Positions 38,456 through 48,223 of a stretch of 64,000 nucleotides of DNA are shown piece after piece. Origin of the DNA: Sporosarcina sp. GTDB lineage: Bacteria > Bacillota > Bacilli > Bacillales_A > Planococcaceae. The position numbers and the translations under genes were made by a program. The notes below the pieces were generated by a model, which was not told the origin of the DNA, did no database searches, and saw only the letters and a program-made list of their open reading frames with translations. Location: NCBI GenBank assembly GCA_029263895.1, contig JARIDO010000040.1, positions 1 to 64,000 of the forward strand. Reading direction: 5' to 3'. The first letter of the stretch is position 1; every line of letters begins with the position of its first letter.

Positions 38456-39766
38456 TCAGCTTCTAGCACGAATAATTAGGCGGATAGGTGTTCCTTCAAA
38501 GCCAAATGATTCTCGAAGACGATTTTGTAAAAAACGTTCATAAGAAAAATGCATCAACTCCGGTTCATTAACAAAAACAACAAACGTAGGAGGTTTTACT
38601 GCAACTTGCGTGACATAGTATATACGTAATCTTCTGCCTTTGTCAGACGGTGCTGGGTTTCTTGCTACCGCATCTTCTATAACTTCATTTAACACACTGG
38701 ATTGAATTCGAAGTGCATGATTTTCACTAATCATTACAATTTTCCCGAATAGACTTTGTACGCGTTGCTTCGTTTTAGCTGATACAAATGCGACTGGTGC
38801 ATAATCTAAAAACAAGAAGTTTTCACGTATTTCTGTTGTGAATTTCATCATTGTTTTATCATCTTTAACGACAGCATCCCATTTATTAACAACGAAAAGT
38901 ACACCCTTGCCCGCTTCCTCAGCATAACCAGCTATACGTTTGTCCTGCTCTCGAATGCCCTCTTCACCATTGATTACAATTAGCACAACGTCTGATCTAT
39001 CAATCGCTTTTAAAGCACGCAAAACACTGTATTTTTCAGTGTTTTCATATACTTTCCCTTTTTTTCTCATCCCTGCTGTATCGATAATTTTATATTTCTG
39101 ACCATCATGAACATATGCCGTATCAATCGCGTCGCGAGTTGTACCTGCAATATCACTCACAATAACTCTTTCTTCACCTAAAAATGCATTTACAAGGGAC
39201 GACTTGCCAACGTTAGGGCGTCCGATTAAAGAAAAACGAATGACATCATCCTCAATTACTTCTTCTTCTGTTTCCGGGAAGCTTTTTGCTACTTGGTCCA
39301 GTAAATCCCCTAAACCTAATCCGTGCGAACCAGAAATTGGGAATGGGTCACCAAAACCTAATGAATAAAAATCGTAAATCATTTCACGCATATCCGGATT
39401 ATCAATTTTATTGACAGCTAGAACAACTGGTTTTTTTGTTTTATAAAGGATTTTGGCAACTTGTTCGTCAGCGTCCGTTACGCCTTCTCTTCCATTTACA
39501 AGAAAGATAATTACATCTGCTTCGTCTATAGCAATTTCTGCTTGTGAGCGGATTTGTTCTAGAAATGGTTCATCTCCGATATCAATACCGCCTGTATCTA
39601 TCAGATTGAAGTCATGGCTCAGCCAGTCTGCAGAGCTATAAATTCTATCTCGAGTAACTCCTGCCACATCTTCTACAATCGAAATTCTTTCACCAACGAT
39701 TCGATTAAATATGGTCGATTTCCCGACGTTTGGTCTTCCGACAATCGCCACTGTTGGTTTCGTCAT
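38456..39766 (-). CDS. der: Ribosome-associated GTPase Der (EngA)
   Basis: Essential assembly factor for the 50S subunit. The 436-residue protein has two GTPase domains in tandem, each with GRPNVGKS (10-17 and about 180-187), DTGG/DTAG and NKID/NKWD motifs, and a C-terminal KH-like domain. Normal length. Confidence 0.98.
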   Translation of the reverse strand: MTKPTVAIVGRPNVGKSTIFNRIVGERISIVEDVAGVTRDRIYSSADWLSHDFNLIDTGGIDIGDEPFLEQIRSQAEIAIDEADVIIFLVNGREGVTDADEQVAKILYKTKKPVVLAVNKIDNPDMREMIYDFYSLGFGDPFPISGSHGLGLGDLLDQVAKSFPETEEEVIEDDVIRFSLIGRPNVGKSSLVNAFLGEERVIVSDIAGTTRDAIDTAYVHDGQKYKIIDTAGMRKKGKVYENTEKYSVLRALKAIDRSDVVLIVINGEEGIREQDKRIAGYAEEAGKGVLFVVNKWDAVVKDDKTMMKFTTEIRENFLFLDYAPVAFVSAKTKQRVQSLFGKIVMISENHALRIQSSVLNEVIEDAVARNPAPSDKGRRLRIYYVTQVAVKPPTFVVFVNEPELMHFSYERFLQNRLRESFGFEGTPIRLIIRARS

Positions 39767-39807
39767 AATCTAACATCCTTCCACCTTATCTTCTGCATAT
39801 TATACAC

Positions 39808-39850
39808 AAAAAAGAAGATGATGCCTATAAAAGCATCATCTTCTTTTCTA
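39808..39850 (-). terminator. Terminator between the S1-protein gene and der
   Basis: AAGAAGATGATGC pairs with GCATCATCTTCTT around a short loop, with a T run on the minus strand. In 39851-39996, between it and the gene above, there is another weaker hairpin (ACTACT/AGTAGT, 39961-39995) and nothing else I can support. Confidence 0.9.
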
Positions 39851-39996
39851 GTCGAGACTTTTATTTCCAGCTTTTTTGTACGCTTTCAAAACATTTCACT
39901 TCATTTTTCTATTAACGTTATGTTTAACGCATCAAGAAAGGTTCAATAAACAATTGAATGTGACTACTACTTTATTTAGTAGTTCACGACTTTGAC

Positions 39997-41139
39997 TTAT
40001 TCAGAGAATTTCTTTAACTGGTCACCTATTACATCACTCATTGAGAAACCAGAAGTTTCTTCAGGCATTTCATAATCACCGTAAGTAGATTCTTCTTGAT
40101 TCTCAATAAGGTCTTTAATACTCAATGATAGCCGTTTATCTTCTTTGTTAACCTCAAGGACTTTGACTTCAACCTTTTGTCCTTCTTGTAAAACGTCATG
40201 TGGTGTACCAATATGTTGATGTGAAATTCTTGATATATGAACGAGTCCCTCTATACCAGGTAATACTTCAACAAAAGCGCCATATGAAACAAGTCTCTTG
40301 ACAGTACCTTCAAAGATACTACCTTTGGGAGCTTTTTCTTCAATATCTTCCCACGGACCAGGCAATGTGTCTTTAATCGAAAGCGAAATCCGTTCCGAAT
40401 CCCGATCAACTGAAAGAACTTTCACTTTGACTTTGTCGCCTTCTTTTAGGAAATCCGAAACCTTTTCAATGTGCTTATAGGAAAGTTGTGAAATATGAAC
40501 TAAACCGTCAATTCCACCGATATCAACGAAAGCACCAAATGATGCGAGTCTTTGAACGACTCCTTCAAGGATTTCCCCCTCTTTAATACCTTCAAGGATT
40601 TCACCTTTTTGTGCATCTTTTTGTTCTTGGATGACTGCTCGATGGGACAATATTAAACGATTTTTCTCTTTATCCATCTCCACAATTTTAAATGACATCG
40701 TGCGACCTTTATAATCATCAAACGTTTCTACAAAATGATCTTCTACGAGTGATGCGGGGATAAACCCTCGGACGCCTAGATCAACAACTAGACCGCCTTT
40801 TACAACATCCTTGACTTCTGTTTCAATTGTTTGTTTAGTGTTATATTTATCTACTAGTGAGTCCCAAGCGTCTTCAGCATCTACCTTACGCTTTGACAGA
40901 ACGTAGTTTTCATCTTCAATTTTCATTATGGATAACTCAAGCTCGTCACCCTCGTTAACAGCATCTGAAGCTTTTTCGATATGCAGGCTTGACAGCTCGC
41001 TGATTGGAACAACTCCATCAAACGGCGCTGCCGCGATTTCAACTGTTACTGATTTCTCTTCAATTTTAGTCACTTTTCCGGTGACTCGGTCACCCTCATT
41101 GTAGCTATTGTTAGATTCAAAATTCATTTCTTCAGTCAT
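39997..41139 (-). CDS. ypfD: S1-domain RNA-binding protein (YpfD, S1-like)
   Basis: A 380-residue protein with four S1/OB-fold RNA-binding repeats (about 15-85, 100-165, 185-255 and 275-345; for example [20 protein letters not shown] and [10 protein letters not shown]). It resembles ribosomal protein S1 but is shorter, and in Bacillus it is not essential. The ATG at 41139 follows GGAGG; a frame extends up to 41193 without a good start signal. It is the third gene of cmk-plsC-ypfD. Confidence 0.93.
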   Translation of the reverse strand: MTEEMNFESNNSYNEGDRVTGKVTKIEEKSVTVEIAAAPFDGVVPISELSSLHIEKASDAVNEGDELELSIMKIEDENYVLSKRKVDAEDAWDSLVDKYNTKQTIETEVKDVVKGGLVVDLGVRGFIPASLVEDHFVETFDDYKGRTMSFKIVEMDKEKNRLILSHRAVIQEQKDAQKGEILEGIKEGEILEGVVQRLASFGAFVDIGGIDGLVHISQLSYKHIEKVSDFLKEGDKVKVKVLSVDRDSERISLSIKDTLPGPWEDIEEKAPKGSIFEGTVKRLVSYGAFVEVLPGIEGLVHISRISHQHIGTPHDVLQEGQKVEVKVLEVNKEDKRLSLSIKDLIENQEESTYGDYEMPEETSGFSMSDVIGDQLKKFSE

Positions 41140-41223
41140 ATGTAGTCCTCCTTCATAAAGATTCCTACTTCTATAGTATTCGAATATTTCCATAAAAACA
41201 AAAGTTAACCCTTATTCCCGGAA

Positions 41224-41802
41224 TTAATTTGCATCTAAAAGTTTTTGTATTTCAGCCATAATAACCTCAGTGACCTCTTCAGAAGAGGCTCTACGTTCTC
41301 TGTATGAGCTAATATCAATCGGTTTTCCGTAAACGACTTTTAACTTTTTAAACGCTTTATATGGACCAATGATTGCACATGGCACAATTGCCGCCTCACC
41401 TTTTAATGCAAAAAAACCTGCACCTGCAAGACCTTTACCTAGTTCATTGTTCTTGCTTCTTGTACCTTCTGGAAATAGACCGACGACTTTTCCAGCTTTT
41501 AATAGCTTAAGCGTATTTCTAAAAGCATCACGATCACTCATACCTCTCTTAACCGGGAACGCATTCACTCTTGGTAAAATTGATTTAAGTATAGGAGTAT
41601 GAAACAACTCTTCCTTCGCCATAAAATGGACTGGACGTGGACATGTAATTCCGACAACAGGTGGATCTAAATTGTCAATATGATTAGCGCAAAGAAGCAC
41701 TCCACCTTCTGTTGGAAAATTATTTTTTCCAATTATCTTAATACGATAAAGTGGATAGAAAATAATTGAAACGAGTGACTTCCCTAAAGGGTAAAGATTC
41801 AT
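41224..41802 (-). CDS. plsC: 1-acyl-sn-glycerol-3-phosphate acyltransferase
   Basis: Adds the second fatty acid in phosphatidate synthesis. The 192-residue protein has the catalytic NHIDNLDP (His41, Asp46) and FPEGTRS motif, and hydrophobic N-terminal segments for membrane contact. The start overlaps the cmk stop by four bases. The family name is clear, though the exact acyl specificity is not. Confidence 0.93.
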   Translation of the reverse strand: MNLYPLGKSLVSIIFYPLYRIKIIGKNNFPTEGGVLLCANHIDNLDPPVVGITCPRPVHFMAKEELFHTPILKSILPRVNAFPVKRGMSDRDAFRNTLKLLKAGKVVGLFPEGTRSKNNELGKGLAGAGFFALKGEAAIVPCAIIGPYKAFKKLKVVYGKPIDISSYRERRASSEEVTEVIMAEIQKLLDAN

Positions 41803-42479
41803 TCACCAAGTCTCCCTTCAGCTAGTTTACTAATTTCATCAGCAACTTCTTCAATTGTTTTTGAAGTTGTATCAATGTAAATTGCATCATCTGCCTGCCT
41901 AAGTGGAGATTCGATTCTTTCGCTATCTGCACGATCCCGATCACTAATTTCCTTTTCCAACTGTTCTAGTGATGTTGTGATTCCTCGTGCTTCGTCCTCC
42001 GTGTATCTACGCTTCGCTCTTTCTTGCACCGATGCCGTCATGAAGATTTTTAACTCTGCATCTGGTAAAACAGTCGTTCCAATATCTCGACCATCCATCA
42101 CAACACCATTTACGAGAGTTGTTAAATCGCGTTGTTTTTGGACCATTAAACGTCTCACTTTAGCATGCTTCGCAACAGCAGACACATTGTTTGTTACACT
42201 TTTAGAGCGAATGGCATTTGTAATATCTTCACCATCAACAATTACAGATTGCCCTTCCGATGATGGCACAAGTAAAATTTCGATTTGATCTAGTAATTCG
42301 CTTAGCTTGTCTCCATCTTCCATATCTATGTTCGATGCGGATGCTTTATACGTTAACGCTCGGTACATTGCACCTGTATCGATATACGTATACCCTAATT
42401 TAAAACCAACTTTTTTCGCTATTGTGCTTTTCCCAGCAGCAGCAGGTCCGTCAATCGCTATTTTAATTCTTTTGCTCAT
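41799..42479 (-). CDS. cmk: Cytidylate kinase
   Basis: Phosphorylates CMP and dCMP. The 226-residue protein has GPAAAGKST (11-19), the DGRDIGTTV segment and the RRxxD motif RAKRRYTED. The ATG at 42479 follows a GGGGG sequence by eight bases; an upstream in-frame ATG at 42500 is not preferred. Confidence 0.97.
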   Translation of the reverse strand: MSKRIKIAIDGPAAAGKSTIAKKVGFKLGYTYIDTGAMYRALTYKASASNIDMEDGDKLSELLDQIEILLVPSSEGQSVIVDGEDITNAIRSKSVTNNVSAVAKHAKVRRLMVQKQRDLTTLVNGVVMDGRDIGTTVLPDAELKIFMTASVQERAKRRYTEDEARGITTSLEQLEKEISDRDRADSERIESPLRQADDAIYIDTTSKTIEEVADEISKLAEGRLGE

Positions 42480-42567
42480 TTCATCTACCCCCGTTATCAA
42501 TTCGAAAATATTGTATCATATGGAAAAGGGAAAAGCCCCTGTATGAGACAATTCCCCTTTAATCAAA

Positions 42568-43209
42568 TTATTCTAAATTCCTTTGTTGCAGTTGTCTTTC
42601 AAAACAAAAACGAACAATATATTGTCTTATTGTTTCCGGCAGCATTTCAAATTGCAAGGATGCGATATGTCTACCTTCTCTTTCCCAAACCCTCGTCACA
42701 TTTGTCTCCACTTTAATGTATTTAATATCATTGTCCGCAAACGGTAAAACAATTGTTAACGACAAATTATCATTTTCTTTAACATCTATATCTGATTTGA
42801 GATTTAATGCAATGCCTCCTGCACTAATATCTTCAGCAACAAACTGATTAAAAATTCCATCTTTTTCGACTGCTACATCAATTGAACTATCGATACGCAC
42901 AAATTCACGTCTTTGGATTTTAATTAATTTATCATCCCCAGGATACGTTAGTTTCAACATTGGAACACCTTTGTTAAGACGACCTACTACTTCCGTTCTA
43001 AAGGCATAAGAAACTTTAGAATCCGTAGTAAATGTGACGGCAATTTGAGTCCCATCAACAAAAAAAGCTGTACGCCCAGTCTGAATTTGTGTTGGGTAAT
43101 CAATCATGATAAAGTCTTCACCAAAATCGATGACTTTACTTTTGAACTTTTCGCCGTCCACAGTATAGTCTTTATCCATGACAATGATAGTTCCAATTGA
43201 AAGAAGCAT
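42568..43209 (-). CDS. ypfA: PilZ-domain c-di-GMP receptor (MotI/YpfA-like)
   Basis: A 213-residue protein with an N-terminal YcgR-like half and a C-terminal PilZ domain. The c-di-GMP site is visible as RREFVR (100-105) and DISAGG (127-132), both intact. The B. subtilis orthologue (also called DgrA or MotI) slows the flagellar motor when c-di-GMP is high. It sits beside ypeB as in B. subtilis. Motor genes are not in this window. Confidence 0.9.
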   Translation of the reverse strand: MLLSIGTIIVMDKDYTVDGEKFKSKVIDFGEDFIMIDYPTQIQTGRTAFFVDGTQIAVTFTTDSKVSYAFRTEVVGRLNKGVPMLKLTYPGDDKLIKIQRREFVRIDSSIDVAVEKDGIFNQFVAEDISAGGIALNLKSDIDVKENDNLSLTIVLPFADNDIKYIKVETNVTRVWEREGRHIASLQFEMLPETIRQYIVRFCFERQLQQRNLE

Positions 43210-43289
43210 CCTTCACACCCACCATTCTTTAGTCTTAAGACTATTATCTCATGAAGCGAAAAAATAGCCAATGGTTTTTGTGTTGAAAG

Positions 43290-44597
43290 TTACTGTAACC
43301 TTTCAGTTTTAATTACTTCTAACGTTTCAGTATCAACGATTACTGCGTATGTTCCTATTACCCCATGTTCTTCTTTTGTTACTATAAGATAATGTGCTAA
43401 CCGCTGATTTAAACGATCATCTTCTACATAAGCCAATTCTTCTTTAGTAATTTTAACTCCTTCATGAAAAAAAGACTGCCAATCTTTTTTTACAATTGCT
43501 TGTTCATCCGTTTTCTCTTTCCGTATATACTCTGAAGCATCTAAACCAATAATACTCCCGGTGTCTTTCGCTATTTTCAAGTGGATCGTATCCGAAAACA
43601 CTTTTGCTTTATATCTCGGTTCTACTCTTACGAAAACCATATGCCAAGCTGTGTTGTTTTCACGTGATTCTTCAAAAACTAGATCCTGATAGTCAGCACT
43701 TTTCAAAAAAGATTCCGCTTTCTCTTTTAATATGTCAAATGGTAAAACTTCATTGCTGAAAGGCCTCTCCTCCAGATACGAAAGAATATGTCCCCCTTTT
43801 TCAGTAATGTCAATATAACCAATTGAATTTCTTTCTGAGAAACGTATGTGGAAAAATGGATACGGTGAACCCGGTTTACTTGATTCCACACCAATAATTT
43901 CGTTAGATACAGTTGGAAATATCTTTTTAAATCTTTCTACCGCTTGTTTTTTGGTTACCTTTCCATCTTCCATCTGCTGTAATTCTTTTTTCTTCATTGA
44001 GTCAGATTCACTTGCTGTTAGAGGAAAGTCACTTTCAGTATATTTTTTAACTGCTGTCCCCATACCCGACCAGTCATGTTGTGATTTCGTTCCATCTAAT
44101 CTGTCACTCCAGTCTGACATTGATAATCGACCACTAACCATTCCCGCTGTTGCAACTTCCCATTCTTCGGACATCAAATCCAGATTTTTTGAGGCTTGTG
44201 TCATCACTTTATAATAATTTTCAATATCATTATTTCGATCGGCTTCCTTCGCAAAATTTCCAAGTCGACCTAAGTAATTCAGCCAAGAAGTTGAAAAGCT
44301 TTGATCTAACGGCAATGAGGAAACAGAATTTTTAATATCAGACGATAATCTCCAAATATCTTCACGCGCTTTAGAAGAACCATCTGACTCTTTAAATAAT
44401 AATGTTTTTTTCACTGCATTGTTCAGCTCATCTAATTTCTCCGATGCATCTGTCATTTTTTTTGCGTATTGGCCACTTAATGCAATTGAAAGTTGATCAT
44501 TTTTACTTGTTTCCCCAATCGAAAAAATCGTTAATGCGACTACGGCATACGCCAAAACAAATAGTGTTTTCTTCATAGCGTGGTAAACCATTGACAA
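43290..44597 (-). CDS. ypeB: Germination protein YpeB
   Basis: Membrane-anchored partner that places and protects SleB in the spore. The 435-residue protein has one N-terminal helix (about 10-28), a long coiled region and three PepSY-type repeats in the C-terminal half (for example VTKKQAVERFKKIFP). The start is TTG seven bases after AGAAGG. It follows sleB by 63 bases and is probably in its operon. Confidence 0.93.
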   Translation of the reverse strand: MSMVYHAMKKTLFVLAYAVVALTIFSIGETSKNDQLSIALSGQYAKKMTDASEKLDELNNAVKKTLLFKESDGSSKAREDIWRLSSDIKNSVSSLPLDQSFSTSWLNYLGRLGNFAKEADRNNDIENYYKVMTQASKNLDLMSEEWEVATAGMVSGRLSMSDWSDRLDGTKSQHDWSGMGTAVKKYTESDFPLTASESDSMKKKELQQMEDGKVTKKQAVERFKKIFPTVSNEIIGVESSKPGSPYPFFHIRFSERNSIGYIDITEKGGHILSYLEERPFSNEVLPFDILKEKAESFLKSADYQDLVFEESRENNTAWHMVFVRVEPRYKAKVFSDTIHLKIAKDTGSIIGLDASEYIRKEKTDEQAIVKKDWQSFFHEGVKITKEELAYVEDDRLNQRLAHYLIVTKEEHGVIGTYAVIVDTETLEVIKTERLQ

Positions 44598-44660
44598 TCA
44601 AAAACCTTCTAGTGTCAACGTTCACCATTCCTCCTCTCTTAATAGATAAACATGAAACGA

Positions 44661-45446
44661 CTAGCTACAAAAGATGTGTAAACCAATTTTTTTAATTTGT
44701 GGTCTTGACCATATCCATTTACTAGTTGCTGTTATTGGATTAAAGTAGTAAATTGCATTTTCAGAAGGATCCCATCCATTTATAGCGTCCAAAACTGCTT
44801 CTTTAGCACGTTCATTTGGCCTTAACCAGATTTGCCCATCCGAAACAGCCGTAAATGCTCCAGGTTGAAAGATTACACCACCTACAGAGTCAGGAAAGTC
44901 AGCATGTTCAATTCGATTGAGAATGACTGCGGCTACCGCAACCTGCCCTTCATAAGGTTCTCCTCTCGCTTCACCGTAAACAGCATTTGCAATTAATGTT
45001 AGATCTTGTTCTGAGTATTTAGATGGTAATTGCGCTGAATCTTTTTTACCTGCCCCTTTTTTAACTTGCGAAGCCAATGGTTTACCACCATAATGCGTAA
45101 AGCGATTCCCTTTATTTATGTTATCTTTGACAAATTTCTCATCATACTTCGACACGTTTCCAAGTTTTATTTTCGTCTTACTTCCAGCAATCCCATCTAC
45201 CGGAAGTCCATATTTCTCTTGAAAGTTTCTTAAAGCCCAATACGTACCATATCCAAACTTGCCATCGATTGTACCGGTATAGTAACCAATATACTGAAGC
45301 CTCGCTTGCAATTCGATTACATCATCACCATTAGCTCCTCTCGCAATTTGTTGTGAACTAAATGCGTTTATTTCATTTGTTGTGAGGTTGTACGAACTGC
45401 CGATTAGAAAAAATGCAACAAAAACCTTTAGTAGAAGCTTTTTCAA
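44661..45446 (-). CDS. sleB: Spore cortex-lytic enzyme SleB
   Basis: Lytic transglycosylase acting on muramic-lactam cortex at germination. The 261-residue precursor has a signal peptide (cut near INAFSS), a peptidoglycan-binding domain (about 38-90: ARGANGDDVIELQARLQYIG) and a Hydrolase_2 domain with catalytic Glu in NAVYGEARGE. TTG at 45446 is eight bases after GGAGG; an upstream TTG at 45479 would put basic residues ahead of the signal peptide. Confidence 0.95.
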   Translation of the reverse strand: MKKLLLKVFVAFFLIGSSYNLTTNEINAFSSQQIARGANGDDVIELQARLQYIGYYTGTIDGKFGYGTYWALRNFQEKYGLPVDGIAGSKTKIKLGNVSKYDEKFVKDNINKGNRFTHYGGKPLASQVKKGAGKKDSAQLPSKYSEQDLTLIANAVYGEARGEPYEGQVAVAAVILNRIEHADFPDSVGGVIFQPGAFTAVSDGQIWLRPNERAKEAVLDAINGWDPSENAIYYFNPITATSKWIWSRPQIKKIGLHIFCS

Positions 45447-45467
45447 CCGAAATTCCTCCTTTTTAAT

Positions 45468-45497
45468 TAGTTTGTCCAACTCGAAGAATTTTATAAA
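45468..45497 (-). promoter_or_regulatory. Candidate SigG promoter of sleB-ypeB
   Basis: On the minus strand TTTATA (45492-45497) and CAAACTA (45468-45474) are 17 bases apart and resemble the forespore SigG boxes TGMATA and CATACTA. sleB is SigG-controlled in B. subtilis. The -35 overlaps the T run of the prsW terminator. Confidence 0.4.
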
Positions 45498-45528
45498 AAA
45501 AAAGATCTAGCAAACGCTAGACCTTTTC
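45494..45528 (-). terminator. Terminator of prsW
   Basis: AAAGGTCTAGC pairs with GCTAGATCTTT around GTTT, with a long T run, just after the prsW stop. Confidence 0.88.
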
Positions 45529-45534
45529 AATACT

Positions 45535-46203
45535 TTATATTTTTTTCTTCATTTGCTGCATCGTAAACGTATGCGCATATTTAACACGCGTTAGACCAAA
45601 CCACCATAGAAATTGCATAAAAGGTATAATAAGATAGAGCCACAGATCTTGAATGGCGAGTATGCCATTATAAATTAAATGCAAAACAAAAGGTGCAAAA
45701 AGTGCAAAAAACAAAAAACCTTTCTGATTAGTTTTTGCAGCAAACTTTGCTCTCCCTATGTAATACCCCATCACTACACCAAAAAGTGCATGACTTGAGA
45801 CTGGTAATAATGCTCGAATAAACGCTGTATCTGTTCCAAATGTTAATAAGTATATGATATTCTCGATTGTTGCAAATCCGAGTGAAATGCTTGCACCATA
45901 TAGAATCCCATCGTAGGCATCTTCAAACTCAACATGACGGTAGATTGCAAGTATTAGAATGAACCACTTAAAGAACTCTTCAAGACCACTTGTGAAAATT
46001 ACATTCGTAAAAAAGAAACTATTAAAGATCTCTTCCTCTTCAAAAACATGTTGTATAAATAGAATTGGGAATGTCATAATAGCACCGTATAAGAATGTGT
46101 GAAATAATGTACGAGATGGTTCTTTTGAAAACTGTTTACGTAAATATAAATAACTAAATAGTGCCAGACCTGGCGCTATTCCAACAGTTAGCAATATGAG
46201 CAT
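45535..46203 (-). CDS. prsW: Site-1 protease PrsW
   Basis: Multi-pass membrane protease that cuts the anti-sigma factor RsiW in response to cell-envelope stress. The 222-residue protein has about seven membrane segments and the Glu75-Glu76 pair (SGLEEFFKW) with later conserved His residues of the CAAX-protease-like fold. ATG at 46203 is seven bases after GGAGG. RsiW/SigW genes are not in this window. Confidence 0.92.
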   Translation of the reverse strand: MLILLTVGIAPGLALFSYLYLRKQFSKEPSRTLFHTFLYGAIMTFPILFIQHVFEEEEIFNSFFFTNVIFTSGLEEFFKWFILILAIYRHVEFEDAYDGILYGASISLGFATIENIIYLLTFGTDTAFIRALLPVSSHALFGVVMGYYIGRAKFAAKTNQKGFLFFALFAPFVLHLIYNGILAIQDLWLYLIIPFMQFLWWFGLTRVKYAHTFTMQQMKKKI

Positions 46204-46261
46204 AGACGATCCTCCAATCCGTCCCATTATAACATCATTCTCTTAACTAGGAGGCAACACA

Positions 46262-47203
46262 TTGAAGAAAAATATTCTCCTCATCCATACCGGTGGAACC
46301 ATTTCCATGCAAATGAATACACAAACGGGTGGTGTTATTTTAAGTCCAGCAAACCCTTTATCGTTAGAGATTGACAAAATACAACAATTTGCCAATATAA
46401 CAGAGTTTGAAGTCTTTAATTTACCCTCTCCTCATGTAACGCCCGAAAAAATGAATCATTTAAAGAATGTTTTATTAAATCACACTGAGAACACAACTTT
46501 CGACGGTATCGTAATTACACATGGAACCGATACACTTGAAGAAACAGCTTATTTTCTTGAGTTATCAACAAATCTTTCAATTCCAGTTGTTATAACTGGA
46601 GCTATGCGTTCATCAAATGAAATTGGTGCAGACGGGGTTTACAATTTGATGTCTGCTGTCAGAGTAGCAGCATCTGAAGAAGCCGTTGACAAAGGTGTAC
46701 TTGTCGTCTTAAACGATGAAATTCATACTGCTACGAATGTCACGAAGACACATAGTAGCAGTGTAGCCACATTTCAAAGTCCACAGTATGGACCTATCGG
46801 CATTGTTACAAAATCAGCTATTCACTTTCATCACGCCCCGATAACTCGCTTTCATTATCCTGTGAAACATATCGATAAAAAAGTAGCAATGTTTAAAATA
46901 TATGCGGGAATGGAATCTGATTTGCTACACTCTATTATTAATCTCGGCTATCATGGTGTTGTATTAGAAGGGCTAGGTCAAGGTAATGTTCCACCTGCAA
47001 TGATTCCAGGTATCCAAAATTTACTTGACGTAAATATTCCCGTTATATTAGTATCAAGATGTTTTAATGGAATTGCTCAAGATATATATGCATATGAGGG
47101 CGGCGGAAAAATGTTGAAAGATCTTGGTGTACGATTTGAGCATGGTTTAAGCGGACAAAAAGCCCGTCTGAAACTTTTGTTGGAATTATGTGCAATAAAT
47201 TAA
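46262..47203 (+). CDS. ansA: L-asparaginase, type I
   Basis: Hydrolyses asparagine to aspartate and ammonia. The 313-residue protein has the first threonine site IHTGGTIS (8-15) and the second THGTDTLEE (86-94), and no signal peptide, so it is cytoplasmic. TTG start with AGGAGG seven bases before. It lies on the plus strand between prsW and ypdA, which are adjacent in B. subtilis, so this gene is probably an insertion in the ancestral order. Confidence 0.93.
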   Translation: MKKNILLIHTGGTISMQMNTQTGGVILSPANPLSLEIDKIQQFANITEFEVFNLPSPHVTPEKMNHLKNVLLNHTENTTFDGIVITHGTDTLEETAYFLELSTNLSIPVVITGAMRSSNEIGADGVYNLMSAVRVAASEEAVDKGVLVVLNDEIHTATNVTKTHSSSVATFQSPQYGPIGIVTKSAIHFHHAPITRFHYPVKHIDKKVAMFKIYAGMESDLLHSIINLGYHGVVLEGLGQGNVPPAMIPGIQNLLDVNIPVILVSRCFNGIAQDIYAYEGGGKMLKDLGVRFEHGLSGQKARLKLLLELCAIN

Positions 47204-47204
47204 A

Positions 47205-47241
47205 AAAATGAGGCTCCGTATAATTCGGAGCCTCATTTTTA
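47205..47241. terminator. Bidirectional terminator between ansA and ypdA
   Basis: ATGAGGCTCCG pairs with CGGAGCCTCAT around TATAATT, with A/T runs on both sides, between the convergent genes. Confidence 0.9.
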
Positions 47242-48204
47242 TTCTCGCTTATCACGAATTGCATTCGCAATTTGTTTACCATGCAGTTTTCCATTTTCAA
47301 TAAAAATTTCATTTGCATTATTCCCGGCAGCAATTACTCCAGCGATGTAAAGACCTGGAATATTCGATTCCATTGTTTCTTCATTGTAAGATGGTCTACC
47401 TGTAACCGGATCTATTTCAATCCCCACACCTTTTAGAAATGCATGGTCTGGATGATAGCCAATCATCGCAAAGACATAGTCACATTCTATTTGTGAACGA
47501 ACAGCATTTTCTGAAATCGTAATATCTTTTTCCGTTATTTGAATGACTTCACTGTTAAAACGCATGTCAATATCGCCACTTTTAACAAGACTATCAAACC
47601 CCGGCAATATCCATGGCTTCACACTAGGCGAGTAGCTATCTCCCCTATAAACTACGGTAACAAAAGCTCCCGCCTTCTCTAATTCGAGCGCAGCGTCTAT
47701 TGAAGAATTCTTACCTCCTATGATAACAACTCTTTTCCCATAATACGGATGTCCTTCTTTGAAGTAATGGAATACATGAGGTAAATTCTCTCCCTCAATA
47801 TCCAACTTATTAGGGTTATCGTAATAACCAGTGGCAATAATTACATTTTTACATGTATATTCTGTTTTACTCGATATGATATGAAAACCTTCCTGCACTT
47901 TAATTATGCTTTCAACTTTCTCAAAACTATTAATAGGAATTTGTTTTATTTCTGCAACTTTACGGTAATAGACAAGCGCATCATTCCGTTTAGGCTTATC
48001 AGAAGCAGTAATGAACGGAATATCCCCTATAGACAATTTTAAGCTTGTGCTAAAAAAGGTTTGATGTGTTGGATAATTATAAATTGAGTTAACAATATTT
48101 TCTTTTTCAATAACGACAATGTCCTCACCGGCATTCTGCAATTCAATTGCAGCCGAAAGTCCACAAGGTCCACCGCCGATAATAATTGAATCTTTATAAA
48201 TCAT
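47239..48204 (-). CDS. ypdA: YpdA-type FAD oxidoreductase (bacillithiol-disulfide reductase)
   Basis: The 321-residue protein has an FAD site GGGPCGLSAA (10-19) and an NADPH-binding GGKNSSIDAALE. Family members reduce oxidised bacillithiol. The ATG at 48204 gives the family's normal N-terminus; the longer frame to 48276 lies inside ypbG. Together with bshA at 13932 it supports a bacillithiol redox system in this organism. It lacks the CxxC motif of thioredoxin reductase. Confidence 0.9.
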   Translation of the reverse strand: MIYKDSIIIGGGPCGLSAAIELQNAGEDIVVIEKENIVNSIYNYPTHQTFFSTSLKLSIGDIPFITASDKPKRNDALVYYRKVAEIKQIPINSFEKVESIIKVQEGFHIISSKTEYTCKNVIIATGYYDNPNKLDIEGENLPHVFHYFKEGHPYYGKRVVIIGGKNSSIDAALELEKAGAFVTVVYRGDSYSPSVKPWILPGFDSLVKSGDIDMRFNSEVIQITEKDITISENAVRSQIECDYVFAMIGYHPDHAFLKGVGIEIDPVTGRPSYNEETMESNIPGLYIAGVIAAGNNANEIFIENGKLHGKQIANAIRDKRE

Positions 48205-48223
48205 AATTCTTCTTAACTCTCCT

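Noticed and set aside
39961-39995. ACTACT/AGTAGT hairpin just after ypfD as a terminator
   Set aside because: The stem is short and lacks a T run; the stronger terminator is 110 bases further, at 39808-39850.
42530-42565. AAAGGG/CCCTTT hairpin after the PilZ gene as a terminator
   Set aside because: The stem is only about six pairs with a long loop and no clear T run.
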